A stretch of 64,000 nt of DNA. Source: Streptococcus ratti FA-1 = DSM 20564 (GTDB lineage Bacteria > Bacillota > Bacilli > Lactobacillales > Streptococcaceae). This document shows, one piece after another, positions 34,754 to 44,574 of this stretch (the stretch's first letter is position 1; every line of letters begins with the position of its first letter). Position numbers and translations under genes: made by a program. The notes under the pieces are model-generated. The model was not told the DNA's origin and ran no database searches. It was given only the letters and a program-made list of their open reading frames with translations. The stretch lies in contig NZ_AJTZ01000002.1 of assembly GCF_000286075.1 (NCBI RefSeq), positions 1 to 64,000 of the forward strand, written 5' to 3'.

Positions 34754-35243
34754 AATTGGACTTTTTGCAGGTTCATTTGATCCTGTAACAAATGGGCATG
34801 TGGATATTATTCGTCGTGCTAGTAAACTTTTTGACAAACTCTATGTTGGTCTTTTTTATAATAAGAACAAGACGGGCTTGTTTGAGCCTGCCAGCAGGCA
34901 GAAAATGTTAAAAGAAGCGCTAGCTGATTTGAAAAATGTTGAGGTGATTGTGGCTCGGGATAGTTTGGCAGTTGATATTGCTAGGCAGCATGGTGTTACT
35001 CACTTGGTGCGAGGGCTGAGAAATGCCCAGGATTTGGAATATGAAGCTAATCTTGCTTTTTTTAACAGTCAATTGGCTCAAGAGATTGAGACTGTTTTTT
35101 TATTAACAGCCTTGGATTATCGCTATCTTAGTTCCAGCCGAATCAGAGAGCTTATCTATTTTAAGGCAGATATTAGCCCTTATGTCCCGCAAGCAGTTGT
35201 AAAAGAAGTGGAGCAAAAAAGTGAAAACAATCAAAAAATTTAA
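34743..35243 (+). CDS. coaD: Phosphopantetheine adenylyltransferase
   Basis: 166 residues. The nucleotidyltransferase motif GSFDPVTNGHVDIIRRA carries the T/HxGH site, and the C-terminal LSSSRIRE binds ATP phosphates. It makes dephospho-CoA from 4'-phosphopantetheine in CoA synthesis. It overlaps rsmD at its start and the SepM gene at its end, so the three are translationally coupled. Confidence 0.95.
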   Translation: MSDKIGLFAGSFDPVTNGHVDIIRRASKLFDKLYVGLFYNKNKTGLFEPASRQKMLKEALADLKNVEVIVARDSLAVDIARQHGVTHLVRGLRNAQDLEYEANLAFFNSQLAQEIETVFLLTALDYRYLSSSRIRELIYFKADISPYVPQAVVKEVEQKSENNQKI

Positions 35244-36264
35244 ATGGTGGCTGATTAGCAGTCTGAGTATTATTTTGCTTTTGGTAGTCTTCTTTTTTCC
35301 TCTCCCTTACTATATGGAAAGGCCGGGCGGAGCTTATGACATTAGAACAGTCTTGACAGTCAATCATAAAGAAGATAAGGAAAAAGGCTCTTACAATTTT
35401 GTAGCTGTGTCTTTAAGCAAGGCAACACCGATACAAGTCCTCTATGCTTGGCTGACTCCTTTTACAGAGATTACCAGTGCCAAGGAAACAACAGGCGGAG
35501 TCAGCGATGCTGATTACATGCGTATTAACCAGTTCTATATGGAGACATCGCAAAACGGAGCTATTTATGAGGCGCTTACTCTAGCCAATAAAAAGGCCAG
35601 TTTGAATTATATGGGAGTCTATGTTCTGCAGGTCAGCAAAAATTCAACCTTCAAAGGCGTTTTAAATATTGCTGATACTGTAACTGGCGTCAACGGCAAA
35701 ACCTTTCATAGTTCAAAAGAGTTGATTAAATATGTGTCTGGCTTAAAATTAGGCAGCAAGGTCAGTGTTCAATATACTTCTGAAAATAAGAAGAAAACAG
35801 CTAAGGGTAAAGTTATCAAGCTGTCAAATGGTAAAAATGGCATTGGAATTGGATTGGTGGATCATACCAAAGTCGTTTCTGATGACACTGTTGAATTTAG
35901 TACAAATGGTATTGGCGGTCCGAGCGCCGGTCTTATGTTTACCCTTGATATCTATGACCAATTAAACAAAGAGGATTTGCGTAAGGGGCGTGTTATTGCA
36001 GGAACGGGTACTATTGGAGAAAATGGAGAGGTTGGAGATATTGGCGGTGCTGGCATGAAGGTGGCATCAGCAGATAAAATTGATGCAGATATCTTTTTTG
36101 TCCCCAATAATCCTGTAGATAAGGCTGTTTTGAAAAATAATCCTAAGGCTGTCAACAATTATCAAGAAGCCAAGCAGGCTGCTAAAAAATTAGGAACTAA
36201 AATGAAAATTGTCCCTGTTAAAAATGTGCAGGATGCTATTGATTATTTAAGAAAACATCAGTAG
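35221..36264 (+). CDS. sepM: SepM-family membrane-anchored PDZ/Lon-type serine protease
   Basis: 347 residues with a GTG start inside the end of coaD. One N-terminal membrane segment (WWLISSLSIILLLVVFFF) anchors it with the bulk outside. A PDZ domain occupies about 130-205, and the Lon-like protease domain follows with the catalytic Ser in NGIGGPSAGLMF and Lys in GGAGMKVASADK. In S. mutans SepM trims the competence signal peptide CSP to its active 18-residue form. The syntenic position after coaD supports this name. Confidence 0.9.
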   Translation: MKTIKKFKWWLISSLSIILLLVVFFFPLPYYMERPGGAYDIRTVLTVNHKEDKEKGSYNFVAVSLSKATPIQVLYAWLTPFTEITSAKETTGGVSDADYMRINQFYMETSQNGAIYEALTLANKKASLNYMGVYVLQVSKNSTFKGVLNIADTVTGVNGKTFHSSKELIKYVSGLKLGSKVSVQYTSENKKKTAKGKVIKLSNGKNGIGIGLVDHTKVVSDDTVEFSTNGIGGPSAGLMFTLDIYDQLNKEDLRKGRVIAGTGTIGENGEVGDIGGAGMKVASADKIDADIFFVPNNPVDKAVLKNNPKAVNNYQEAKQAAKKLGTKMKIVPVKNVQDAIDYLRKHQ

Positions 36265-36296
36265 ACAGTCTGAAAGTACAGCTGTCTAAGTCTGCA

Positions 36297-36354
36297 AAAA
36301 AGATGAGCGGGAAATCATCGGTTTTTAAGAACTGACGGTGAGTCCCGCTCTTTT
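36297..36354 (+). terminator. Terminator after sepM
   Basis: GAGCGGGA and TCCCGCTC form the stem with an inner ATCATCGG/GACGGTGA pairing. A T-run follows. Confidence 0.65.
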
Positions 36355-36398
36355 GTTTTCTCTTTTAATATCAGAGCTGAAAGTGCTAAAATAGAAGA

Positions 36399-37730
36399 AT
36401 GAAAGAAAATCTTCGCATTCTGCATATCAATGATTTACATTCTCACTTTGAAGCTTATCCAAAGATTAAGCGCTTTTTTGATGAGCGTTCAAAAACAGCA
36501 AAAGAAGTTCTAAGATTGGATATTGGTGATAATGTGGATAAAAGTCATCCTCTGACAGATAGCACTGCTGGCAGAATTAATGTGGACTTGATGAATGCTT
36601 TAGGAATTGATTTTGCTACCATTGGCAATAATGAAGGTATTGGTCTGGCTAAAGATGAAATCAACCAGCTGTATGATGAAGTCGATTTTCAAGTTATTTT
36701 AGGAAATTTAAGAGATAAAAAAGGACGCCCTGCTTGGGCTCAGCCCTATATTATTTATGAGACCACGGCTGGAACAAAATTGGCACTTCTTGCCTATACT
36801 TTCCCCTATTATTTAACTTATAAACCTAATGGCTGGCAAGTTTTAGATGCTGTTGCCAGTCTCAAAAAAGATTTGGAAAAACCAGAGGTGCAGGCGGCAG
36901 ATTTTCGCATTTTACTCAGCCATTTGGGGGTTCGTATAGATGAAAAAATAGCACATGAAATTCCTGAAATTGATTTAATTATTGGAGCTCATACGCATCA
37001 TGTCTTTGAAGAGGGTGAGGTTATTAATGGAACTTATCTGGCTGCAGCAGGACGTTATGGCGATCATGTTGGACAAATTGATTTAGCCTTTGAAGACCAC
37101 CGTTTGACTGATATCACTATTGAAGCAATATCAACCAGTGATCTTGATTATGAAAAAGGTGATAGGGATTTTGCTGTGGATCTTTTTGAGCAAGGAGAGC
37201 GTTTATTGGCAGCAGATGTTATCTGTAAACTTTCGCGAAAGCCGAACCTTGAAGAATGTGCAGAAATGGTCATGGAGGCCATGGTTCAATCAGCTGGGGC
37301 TGATTTGACTATTATTAATACAGGGCTAATAGTTGAACCGTTCTCTCCGACTGTCACCAAGGCCACTCTTCATAAGTCTTTGCCGCACCAAATGCGTTTA
37401 GTTACCCTCCAAGTCAATAAGGAGGAGTTGCTGGAAATTTGTCAGGATATTTTTGCGCAGGCTGATCTGCTGGCTAATCAGCAGATTCGCGGCATGGGTT
37501 TTCGCGGCAAGCAGTTTGGCAGAGTTGTAACGAGTGGTTTTACTTACAAAAATGGAAAAATAGTGTATAATAATAAGGTTACCAGTAAAAAAGATAAATT
37601 AAGTCTTGTTTTAGTTGATCAGTATTATTTTGCTCCTTATTTCAGCAGCATTAATTCACGTCAAGGCCAGCTGCTGTTTCCTGATTTGCTGAGACAGACA
37701 GTAGAAAAATATCTGAGAGGAGACCTATGA
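36399..37730 (+). CDS. Metallophosphatase, 5'-nucleotidase/UDP-sugar hydrolase family
   Basis: 443 residues. Metal ligands appear as HINDLHSHFEAY, DIGDNVD, TIGNNEG and GAHTHHVFEEG, and the C-terminal 5'-nucleotidase domain follows (from about 270). There is no signal peptide, so it is a cytosolic member (YunD-like) rather than a surface nucleotidase. The ATG lies 7 nt after an extended -10 (TGC-TAAAAT), with no ribosome site: probably leaderless. The stop overlaps the next gene by 4 bp. Confidence 0.85.
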   Translation: MKENLRILHINDLHSHFEAYPKIKRFFDERSKTAKEVLRLDIGDNVDKSHPLTDSTAGRINVDLMNALGIDFATIGNNEGIGLAKDEINQLYDEVDFQVILGNLRDKKGRPAWAQPYIIYETTAGTKLALLAYTFPYYLTYKPNGWQVLDAVASLKKDLEKPEVQAADFRILLSHLGVRIDEKIAHEIPEIDLIIGAHTHHVFEEGEVINGTYLAAAGRYGDHVGQIDLAFEDHRLTDITIEAISTSDLDYEKGDRDFAVDLFEQGERLLAADVICKLSRKPNLEECAEMVMEAMVQSAGADLTIINTGLIVEPFSPTVTKATLHKSLPHQMRLVTLQVNKEELLEICQDIFAQADLLANQQIRGMGFRGKQFGRVVTSGFTYKNGKIVYNNKVTSKKDKLSLVLVDQYYFAPYFSSINSRQGQLLFPDLLRQTVEKYLRGDL

Positions 37731-38269
37731 GAAAAGATATCTCTCCGGACATGTACAATTACAACAAATTTCCCGGGCCTCAGTTTATAACTTTTGACAA
37801 TCATGTTAAGAGTGATGAGATAGACTTATTGATTTTAGAAAATGTCAAAAATGCTTTTAATGCGACGGTTTTCAGTCAGCGTTTTTCAGAAATTCTGCTG
37901 AAGTATGATTATATTGTCGGCGATTGGGGCAATGAGCAGCTGCGGCTCAAGGGATTTTACAAGGAAGAGTCTAAGTCTAAAAATAGGCAGCCTTATATCG
38001 GCTATTTAGATGATTACCTCAAGGAATACTGTAATTTTGGATGCGCCTACTTTGTTTTGGAAAATCCAAATCCCAAGGAAATCAAAGGCGAGGACAATGA
38101 GCCTCAAAGGCGTAAGCGCCGCGACAACCGTAAGAAAAAGCGTTTTAATAAAAATGAGAAAGTGAATCCTCAAGATAAGCTTCGCCGAGAAAAATCACAG
38201 ACTCGACAAGCCATGAGAGAAATTCGTGATGCCAAGAAAAATTTTATTATTAGAAAAAAAGGAAATTAA
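37727..38269 (+). CDS. YutD family protein
   Basis: 180 residues. The YutD core (QFITFDNHVKSDEIDLLILENVKNAFNATVFSQRFSEIL...DYIVGDWGNEQLRLKGFY) is followed by a basic, disordered tail rich in Arg/Lys. The family is broad in firmicutes and its function is unknown. AGGAG precedes the ATG, which overlaps the stop of the gene before. rlmN begins immediately after the stop. Confidence 0.85.
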   Translation: MRKDISPDMYNYNKFPGPQFITFDNHVKSDEIDLLILENVKNAFNATVFSQRFSEILLKYDYIVGDWGNEQLRLKGFYKEESKSKNRQPYIGYLDDYLKEYCNFGCAYFVLENPNPKEIKGEDNEPQRRKRRDNRKKKRFNKNEKVNPQDKLRREKSQTRQAMREIRDAKKNFIIRKKGN

Positions 38270-39355
38270 ATGAAATCATCTATCTACAGCTTAACCCGTG
38301 ATGACCTAATTAATTGGGTAATTGAACACGGCGAAAAAAAGTTTCGTGCTACACAGATTTGGGACTGGCTTTATCGAAAACGCGTTCAGTCTTTTGAAGA
38401 AATGACCAATATTTCCAAAGACTTTATCGCTCTTTTAAATGAAAATTTTGTCGTCAATCCACTCAAACAGCGTATTGTCCAAGAATCTGCCGACGGGACT
38501 GTCAAATACCTCTTTGAACTGCCTGACGGCATGCTGATTGAAACGGTATTGATGCGCCAGCACTATGGCCTTTCGGTCTGCGTCACCACACAGGTTGGCT
38601 GCAATATTGGCTGTACCTTCTGCGCCAGCGGTTTGATTAAAAAACAACGTGATCTTAATAACGGTGAAATCACAGCGCAGATTATGCTGGTGCAAAAATA
38701 TTTTGATGAACGCGGGCAAGGCGAGCGTGTCAGCCACGTTGTGGTCATGGGAATTGGTGAGCCTTTTGACAATTACGACAATGTGCTCAAATTCTTGCGG
38801 ACCATCAATGATGACAACGGTCTTGCAATCGGTGCCCGCCATATTACGGTATCAACTTCAGGTTTGGCCCATAAAATTCGTGATTTTGCCAATGAAGGTG
38901 TCCAGGTCAATCTGGCTGTATCACTTCACGCACCTAATAACGAACTGCGCTCAAGCATTATGCGAATCAACCGTTCTTTCCCATTGGAAAAACTTTTTGC
39001 GGCAATTGAATACTATATCGAAACAACCAACCGCCGTGTCACTTTTGAGTATATTATGTTAAACGGTGTCAATGATCATCCTGAAAATGCTCAGGAACTG
39101 GCTGACTTGACTAAGAAAATCCGCAAGCTTTCTTATGTCAATCTCATTCCGTATAACCCTGTGACCGAGCACGATCAATACAGCCGTAGTCCTAAGGAGC
39201 GCGTGGATGCTTTTTATGATGTGCTTAAGAAAAATGGTGTGAACTGTGTGGTTCGGCAGGAACACGGAACTGATATTGATGCGGCTTGCGGTCAGCTGCG
39301 TTCTAATACCATGAAGCGCGACCGTCAAAAGTCTGTTGCTGAGGCTGCTCAATAA
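38270..39355 (+). CDS. rlmN: Dual-specificity RNA methyltransferase RlmN
   Basis: 361 residues. The radical-SAM cluster [11 protein letters not shown] is complete. [20 protein letters not shown] and the C-terminal cysteine (CGQLR) complete the RlmN mechanism. It methylates C2 of A2503 in 23S rRNA and of A37 in some tRNAs. AAAGGA precedes the ATG. It sits in a tight run of genes between yutD and vanZ, which overlaps it by one base. Confidence 0.95.
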   Translation: MKSSIYSLTRDDLINWVIEHGEKKFRATQIWDWLYRKRVQSFEEMTNISKDFIALLNENFVVNPLKQRIVQESADGTVKYLFELPDGMLIETVLMRQHYGLSVCVTTQVGCNIGCTFCASGLIKKQRDLNNGEITAQIMLVQKYFDERGQGERVSHVVVMGIGEPFDNYDNVLKFLRTINDDNGLAIGARHITVSTSGLAHKIRDFANEGVQVNLAVSLHAPNNELRSSIMRINRSFPLEKLFAAIEYYIETTNRRVTFEYIMLNGVNDHPENAQELADLTKKIRKLSYVNLIPYNPVTEHDQYSRSPKERVDAFYDVLKKNGVNCVVRQEHGTDIDAACGQLRSNTMKRDRQKSVAEAAQ

Positions 39356-39876
39356 TGTCAGGATTTTGGGAGAAAAGTGGCAACTTAACGCCTTTGGGTA
39401 AAAATACAGTCAGATGCTTGCTTTGTCTTTATGCACTTGCTGTCTGTGCTATGTGCTTTCTGCCGCAGCCTTTTAGGCAGGTAAAAACGCCGGGGATTGA
39501 GCATTATGGACGCCTTGTTGTTCTTTTGATTCCTTTTAATTCGCTTGTCAGTCTGGGAAAGATGAGAAGTTTATGGCAGCTCCTTTGGCTTGTAGGACAG
39601 AACATCAGCAATATTTTGCTGCTTTATCCCCTTGTTTTACTTTTGCTTTTGCTGAAAAAAGCACTCCGCAGTTTAAAAAGAACTGCGGTGCTTGGCTTTA
39701 GTATCAGTCTTTTTATCGAAGTCAGCCAGCTTCTTTTAGACTTCCTTTTCAATGTCAACCGTGTTTTTGAAATCGATGATCTATGGACCAATACCTTGGG
39801 CAGTATTCTGGCCTTTTACTCCTATCAGTGGCTGCAAAGAAAAATCAAGCAGCGAAACAGCAGTCAGCTTGCTTGA
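39355..39876 (+). CDS. VanZ-like membrane protein
   Basis: 173 residues with four to five hydrophobic helices. The C-terminal FSISLFIEVSQLLLDFLF...FEIDDLWTNTLGSILAF is the VanZ signature. The ATG overlaps the rlmN stop codon. VanZ family members modestly affect resistance to glycopeptide-like or lipid-targeting compounds. Role here unknown. Confidence 0.82.
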   Translation: MSGFWEKSGNLTPLGKNTVRCLLCLYALAVCAMCFLPQPFRQVKTPGIEHYGRLVVLLIPFNSLVSLGKMRSLWQLLWLVGQNISNILLLYPLVLLLLLLKKALRSLKRTAVLGFSISLFIEVSQLLLDFLFNVNRVFEIDDLWTNTLGSILAFYSYQWLQRKIKQRNSSQLA

Positions 39877-39966
39877 CTTAGAGTAAACTCCAAGATTTAT
39901 AATAGTAATGTGATTTTCCCTCATTGCGGGGGATTTTTCTTATGATGATTAAAAGAAAGGGCAAAG

Positions 39967-41712
39967 ATGTCTGTTATTAAAAATTTATGGTGGTTTTTTA
40001 AACTGGAAAAGCGCCGCTATTTGATTGGAATACTGGCTCTTAGCCTAGTCAGTGTTCTCAACCTGATTCCGCCCAAGGTCATGGGGCATGTCATTGACCA
40101 TATTACCCGTAAAAGTCTGACAAGAGAAACACTTTTGTGGGATCTTTTTTATCTGCTGTTGTCAGCTTTTGCCATGTATGGGCTGCGTTATGTCTGGCGC
40201 ATTTATATTTTGGGGACATCCTACCGTTTGGGACAGATTATGCGTTCCCGTCTGTTCGATCATTTTACGAAGATGTCTCCTTCTTTTTATCAAAAATACC
40301 GGACAGGTGATTTGATGGCGCATGCAACAAATGATATTAACTCTCTGACACGTCTGGCTGGGGGCGGCGTCATGTCAGCCGTTGATGCTTCAATTACGGC
40401 TTTGGTCACCCTGATGACCATGTTTTTCAGTATTTCCTGGCAGATGACTTTGATTGCAGTGATTCCTCTGCCTCTGATGGCTTTTGCAACCAGCCGTCTG
40501 GGACGCAAGACACATGAGAGTTTCAAGCATTCTCAGGCAGCTTTTTCAGAGCTTAACAACAAGGTTCAAGAAAGTGTCTCAGGCATCAAGGTAACCAAAT
40601 CGTTTGGCTATCAGGCAGATGAATTAGCTGCTTTTCAGGAAACAAATGAAATGACCTTTGCTAAAAACATGACGACCATGAAATATGATAGCATGTTTGA
40701 TCCCTTAGTTCTCTTGTTTGTAGGGGCTTCTTATACCTTAACGCTTTTGGTCGGTGCTTTTTTTGTAAAAAATAATCAGGTGACAGTCGGAAGTCTAGTT
40801 ACTTTTGTGACTTATTTGGATATGCTAGTCTGGCCCTTGATGGCGATTGGTTTTCTCTTTAATATTGTGCAGCGCGGTGCTGTTTCTTATGAACGGATTA
40901 TGACCCTTTTGTCCCAGAAATCTGATATTAAAGATCCTGACAATCCTCTGCCTCATATTCAAAACGGTCGCTTAGAATATGCCATTGAACATTTTACCTA
41001 TGATAATGAAGAGACCCTCAGCCATATCTACTTTACCTTGGAAAAAGGACAGACTTTGGGAATTGTCGGGCAGACAGGTTCAGGTAAAACCAGCCTGCTT
41101 AAGCTCCTTTTGCGTGAGTACGATGTCAATCAGGGCGCTGTCTACCTCAACGGTCATGACATTCGGGACTACCGTCTGACAGACCTGCGCAGTCTCATTG
41201 GCTATGTGCCGCAGGATCAAGTTCTCTTTGCCATGTCTATTTTAGAGAATATCCGCTTTGGCAATCCTCAGCTGAGCATGGCAGCAGTTGAAGAAGCTGC
41301 TAAGCTGTCTCAGGTTTACGATGATATTGCAGCCATGCCTCAGGGCTTTGAAACTATTATCGGTGAAAAGGGCGTCTCTTTATCAGGCGGACAAAAGCAG
41401 CGTATTGCTATGAGCCGTGCCATGATTTTAAATCCTGATATTCTCATTCTGGATGATTCCCTGTCAGCGGTGGATGCGAAGACTGAACATGCTATCATTG
41501 ATAATCTCAAGCAGGTACGTAAGGATAAAACAACCCTCATAACAGCTCACCGGCTGAGTGCAGTCGTGCATGCTGATCTTATTCTGGTTTTGCAGGACGG
41601 TCAGATTATTGAGCGCGGCCGCCATGATGAACTTATTCAAACAGGGGGCTGGTATGCAAGAACCTATGAGGCTCAGCAATTAGAAATGAAAGGAGACCGT
41701 GATGAAGAATAA
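39967..41712 (+). CDS. Heterodimeric ABC exporter subunit, first half
   Basis: 581 residues: six membrane helices and a nucleotide-binding domain. Walker A is GIVGQTGSGKTSLLKLL, the signature LSGGQKQRIAMSRA, and Walker B ILILDDSLSAVD. The catalytic Glu after Walker B is Asp here, the hallmark of the degenerate half of heterodimeric exporters such as LmrCD, BmrCD or YheHI. AAAGGGC precedes the ATG. The partner gene overlaps its end. The substrate is probably a drug or lipid. Confidence 0.9.
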   Translation: MSVIKNLWWFFKLEKRRYLIGILALSLVSVLNLIPPKVMGHVIDHITRKSLTRETLLWDLFYLLLSAFAMYGLRYVWRIYILGTSYRLGQIMRSRLFDHFTKMSPSFYQKYRTGDLMAHATNDINSLTRLAGGGVMSAVDASITALVTLMTMFFSISWQMTLIAVIPLPLMAFATSRLGRKTHESFKHSQAAFSELNNKVQESVSGIKVTKSFGYQADELAAFQETNEMTFAKNMTTMKYDSMFDPLVLLFVGASYTLTLLVGAFFVKNNQVTVGSLVTFVTYLDMLVWPLMAIGFLFNIVQRGAVSYERIMTLLSQKSDIKDPDNPLPHIQNGRLEYAIEHFTYDNEETLSHIYFTLEKGQTLGIVGQTGSGKTSLLKLLLREYDVNQGAVYLNGHDIRDYRLTDLRSLIGYVPQDQVLFAMSILENIRFGNPQLSMAAVEEAAKLSQVYDDIAAMPQGFETIIGEKGVSLSGGQKQRIAMSRAMILNPDILILDDSLSAVDAKTEHAIIDNLKQVRKDKTTLITAHRLSAVVHADLILVLQDGQIIERGRHDELIQTGGWYARTYEAQQLEMKGDRDEE

Positions 41713-43444
41713 CGAACACCAAGGCCGCGTTTTTCTGCGCTTGATGTCTTATCTAAAGCCTTATAAATGGCTGACCTTTTTTGCCTTGTTCTTTCTCCTT
41801 TCGACAACAGTGATTAAAAGTCTCGTGCCCTTGGTCGCCTCTTATTTTATTGACCATTTTCTGACAGATTTTAACCAAGCTGCTGCCTTTCTTTTACTGG
41901 GTTATTATCTCCTTTATGTTTTACAGACTATTTTACAGTATTTGGGAAACTTGCTTTTTGCCCGTGTTTCCTTCAGCGTTGTGCGCGACATTCGTAAGGA
42001 CGCTTTTGCCAATATGGAGAAGCTGGGAATGTCTTACTTTGATAAGACACCGGCAGGCTCCATTGTATCGCGGCTGACTAATGATACAGAGAGTATCAGT
42101 GAAATGTTTTCAGGGATTCTGTCCAGTTTCATTTCTGCGATCTTTATTTTTAGCGTGACCCTCTATACCATGCTGATGCTCAATTATCGCCTGACTTTTC
42201 TCGTCATGCTCTTTCTTCCTTTTATTTTTATTTTGGTCAATCTCTATCGCAAAAAATCTGTCAGCGTCATAGCCAAAACTCGCAGTTTATTGAGTGATAT
42301 CAATACCAATCTATCTGAAAGTATTGAAGGAATCAGTATTATTCAGGCTTTTGGTCAGGAAGAGCGTTTGAAATCGGAGTTCGAAACCATCAACGAAGAA
42401 CATTTTAACTATGCCAATCGCTCAATGGCCTTGGACAGTCTTTTTCTGCGCCCAGCCATGTCTCTTTTGAAATTGCTGGCCTATGCTCTGCTGATGGCTT
42501 ATTTTGGCTTTAACTGGCAGACAATAGGGATTTCAGCTGGTATGATGTATGCCTTTATCCAATATATTAACCGTCTTTTTGACCCCTTGATTGAAGTCAC
42601 GCAAAATTTTTCGACCCTGCAAACGTCCATGGTTTCAGCCGGCCGTGTTTTTGATTTGATTGATGAGCGAGGCTATGAGCCCGTCCAAGATGAAAGCACT
42701 GCTGAAATTACTGCCGGAAATATTGAATTTAAAGATGTTTCTTTTTCTTATGACGGAGAAAATCAAATTTTAGACCGTATTTCATTTAAGGTCAATCAAG
42801 GACAAACGATTGCCTTTGTTGGTCCAACCGGTTCAGGGAAGTCATCTATTATCAATGTTTTTATGCGTTTCTATGAATTTCAAAAGGGGCAGGTTACCAT
42901 TGACGGAACTGATATCAGAAAATACAGCCAGAAAGAATTACGAAAAAATGTCGGTCTGGTTCTGCAGGAACCTTTTCTTTACCACGGAACTATTAAGTCC
43001 AATATCAAGATGTACCAAGATGTAAGTGATGAAGACATTAAAGCGCCTGCTCAGTTTGTTGATGCAGATCAGTTTATCCAAAAACTGCCTCAGAAATATG
43101 ATGAGCCCGTCAGCGAGCGCGGATCCAGCTTTTCAACCGGACAGCGACAGCTTTTAGCCTTTGCCAGAACAGTTGCCAGCGCTCCGAAAATTTTGATTCT
43201 AGATGAAGCGACAGCCAATATTGACTCAGAAACCGAGCAAACTGTTCAGAATTCATTGGCCAAAATGCGCCAAGGACGGACGACGATTGCCATTGCCCAC
43301 AGGCTGTCAACTATTCAGGATGCAGACTGTATTTATGTCCTTGATAAGGGCAGGATTATTGAGTCAGGTACCCATGATGAACTCTTGGCCAAAGAAGGAA
43401 CTTATCACAAAATGTATCAGCTGCAGGCAGGTATGATGGACTAG
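41702..43444 (+). CDS. Heterodimeric ABC exporter subunit, second half
   Basis: 580 residues: six membrane helices and a nucleotide-binding domain. Walker A is GPTGSGKSSI, Walker B KILILDEATANID with the canonical Glu, but the signature is altered (SFSTGQRQ rather than LSGGQ). With the partner's Asp it gives one full and one degenerate ATP site, as expected for a heterodimer. The ATG at 41702 is 5 bases after AAAGGAG and lies within the end of the first subunit. Confidence 0.9.
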   Translation: MKNNEHQGRVFLRLMSYLKPYKWLTFFALFFLLSTTVIKSLVPLVASYFIDHFLTDFNQAAAFLLLGYYLLYVLQTILQYLGNLLFARVSFSVVRDIRKDAFANMEKLGMSYFDKTPAGSIVSRLTNDTESISEMFSGILSSFISAIFIFSVTLYTMLMLNYRLTFLVMLFLPFIFILVNLYRKKSVSVIAKTRSLLSDINTNLSESIEGISIIQAFGQEERLKSEFETINEEHFNYANRSMALDSLFLRPAMSLLKLLAYALLMAYFGFNWQTIGISAGMMYAFIQYINRLFDPLIEVTQNFSTLQTSMVSAGRVFDLIDERGYEPVQDESTAEITAGNIEFKDVSFSYDGENQILDRISFKVNQGQTIAFVGPTGSGKSSIINVFMRFYEFQKGQVTIDGTDIRKYSQKELRKNVGLVLQEPFLYHGTIKSNIKMYQDVSDEDIKAPAQFVDADQFIQKLPQKYDEPVSERGSSFSTGQRQLLAFARTVASAPKILILDEATANIDSETEQTVQNSLAKMRQGRTTIAIAHRLSTIQDADCIYVLDKGRIIESGTHDELLAKEGTYHKMYQLQAGMMD

Positions 43445-43555
43445 GGCAAGTCTGTTTGCAGGCTCTTTAGCGAAAAAAGAGTGGAAAAATTATCTGCTGG
43501 ATAGGATTATCCTGCCTTGCGCACAGCTGGTTAGGATTGAGCAGCAAGGGTACCT

Positions 43556-43612
43556 TAAAACTAGGGCAGACACACATGATTGCTGAGCAATTATGGACAT
43601 ATACCCTAGTTT
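43556..43612. terminator. Bidirectional terminator between the ABC pair and merR
   Basis: AAAACTAGGG pairs with CCCTAGTTTTT, and an inner ATTGCT/AGCAAT hairpin fills the loop. It serves the convergent ABC and MerR genes. Confidence 0.7.
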
Positions 43613-43637
43613 TTATATGAATAATCAGTAACTCAGG

Positions 43638-44492
43638 CTAAAAACCGTTTTTGTTTTCGGTCTGTTTGATAGCCACCTGCATCCTGATAAACATATCTCT
43701 CTTATTTTGATTGAGACGCGGATGTTCGTGGATAACCTCGCAGATATAATCGCCTGTAATATCATATCCCGTATTGATAATCATTTGATAAAAGAGATCC
43801 AGTTTTTCAATTTCTTCCTGAAAGGAAGTGCAGTAGGTCAAGGCATAAAGACTGGAAGGATAAGTCTTTATGGCAAAGTCAGCAGCTTCATCATTTGAAA
43901 ACATAAACATTTGATGAGACAGCCAGTTTCTATTCTTGAAATCTTTCTGGGCAATAATCGAGCCGACGCGGGAAAAAATCGAATAGGAAAGCTTGCTTTT
44001 TTTCAGAGCCAATTTAAACTCTCGCAGGTGAAATTCATAGTCTTCATCAGTCATCTGATAAATATTCTGCTGCGTTTGATAAATAATCATTCTTCTGGCC
44101 GGCAGACTAAGAATTTCTAAATCATGGCAGTGCCTTTTATAATCATAAATCTGTGCACCGGTTTGGAAAGTATCTATCTCCTTTAAACGTTCTTCTAAGC
44201 GATGTTTTTCAGAGAGGAGATGCTGCCTATGCTCATTGATAAAATGATTGATTTCTGTCATATTTTCTTGAGTGGACAGGATAGCTCTTATTTCTTCTAG
44301 GGAAAAGTCAAGCTGGCGCAGATACTGGATCTCATCTACTATCTGCGACTGATTGATATGATAGTAGCGGTAGCCGGTCTCCTTATCAATAGAATAAGGA
44401 CTTAGAAGCCCGATTTTATCATAATATCGCAAGGTCTGAATTGAGATGTTATTAATACGGGAGAAATCTCCGATTTTTAAAATGAGATTCAT
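43638..44492 (-). CDS. MerR-family regulator with an effector-binding domain
   Basis: 284 residues from MNLILKIGDFSRINNISIQTLRYYDKIGLLSP, the MerR helix-turn-helix. A coiled dimerisation helix (LRQLDFSLEEIRAIL... to residue 120) and a C-terminal BmrR/GyrI-like ligand domain follow. AAGGAG precedes the start on the minus strand; longer readings run into the promoter. It is divergent from the dehydrogenase gene and its target promoter (19-bp spacer with a dyad) lies between them. Confidence 0.88.
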   Translation of the reverse strand: MNLILKIGDFSRINNISIQTLRYYDKIGLLSPYSIDKETGYRYYHINQSQIVDEIQYLRQLDFSLEEIRAILSTQENMTEINHFINEHRQHLLSEKHRLEERLKEIDTFQTGAQIYDYKRHCHDLEILSLPARRMIIYQTQQNIYQMTDEDYEFHLREFKLALKKSKLSYSIFSRVGSIIAQKDFKNRNWLSHQMFMFSNDEAADFAIKTYPSSLYALTYCTSFQEEIEKLDLFYQMIINTGYDITGDYICEVIHEHPRLNQNKRDMFIRMQVAIKQTENKNGF

Positions 44493-44503
44493 GATTTTTC
44501 TCC

Positions 44504-44534
44504 TTGACTCTATAGTTACTATAGATATTATAAT
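44504..44534 (+). promoter_or_regulatory. MerR-type promoter with 19-bp spacer and CTATAG dyad
   Basis: TTGACT at 44504-44509 and TATAAT at 44529-44534 are separated by 19 bp. The dyad CTATAG-TTA-CTATAG (44510-44524) fills the spacer. This over-long spacer is the hallmark of promoters that MerR proteins untwist, and it faces the dehydrogenase gene. Confidence 0.75.
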
Positions 44535-44574
44535 ATAGTTGTGAAAAAAATAACAATAAAAGGAGGACGGGCAC

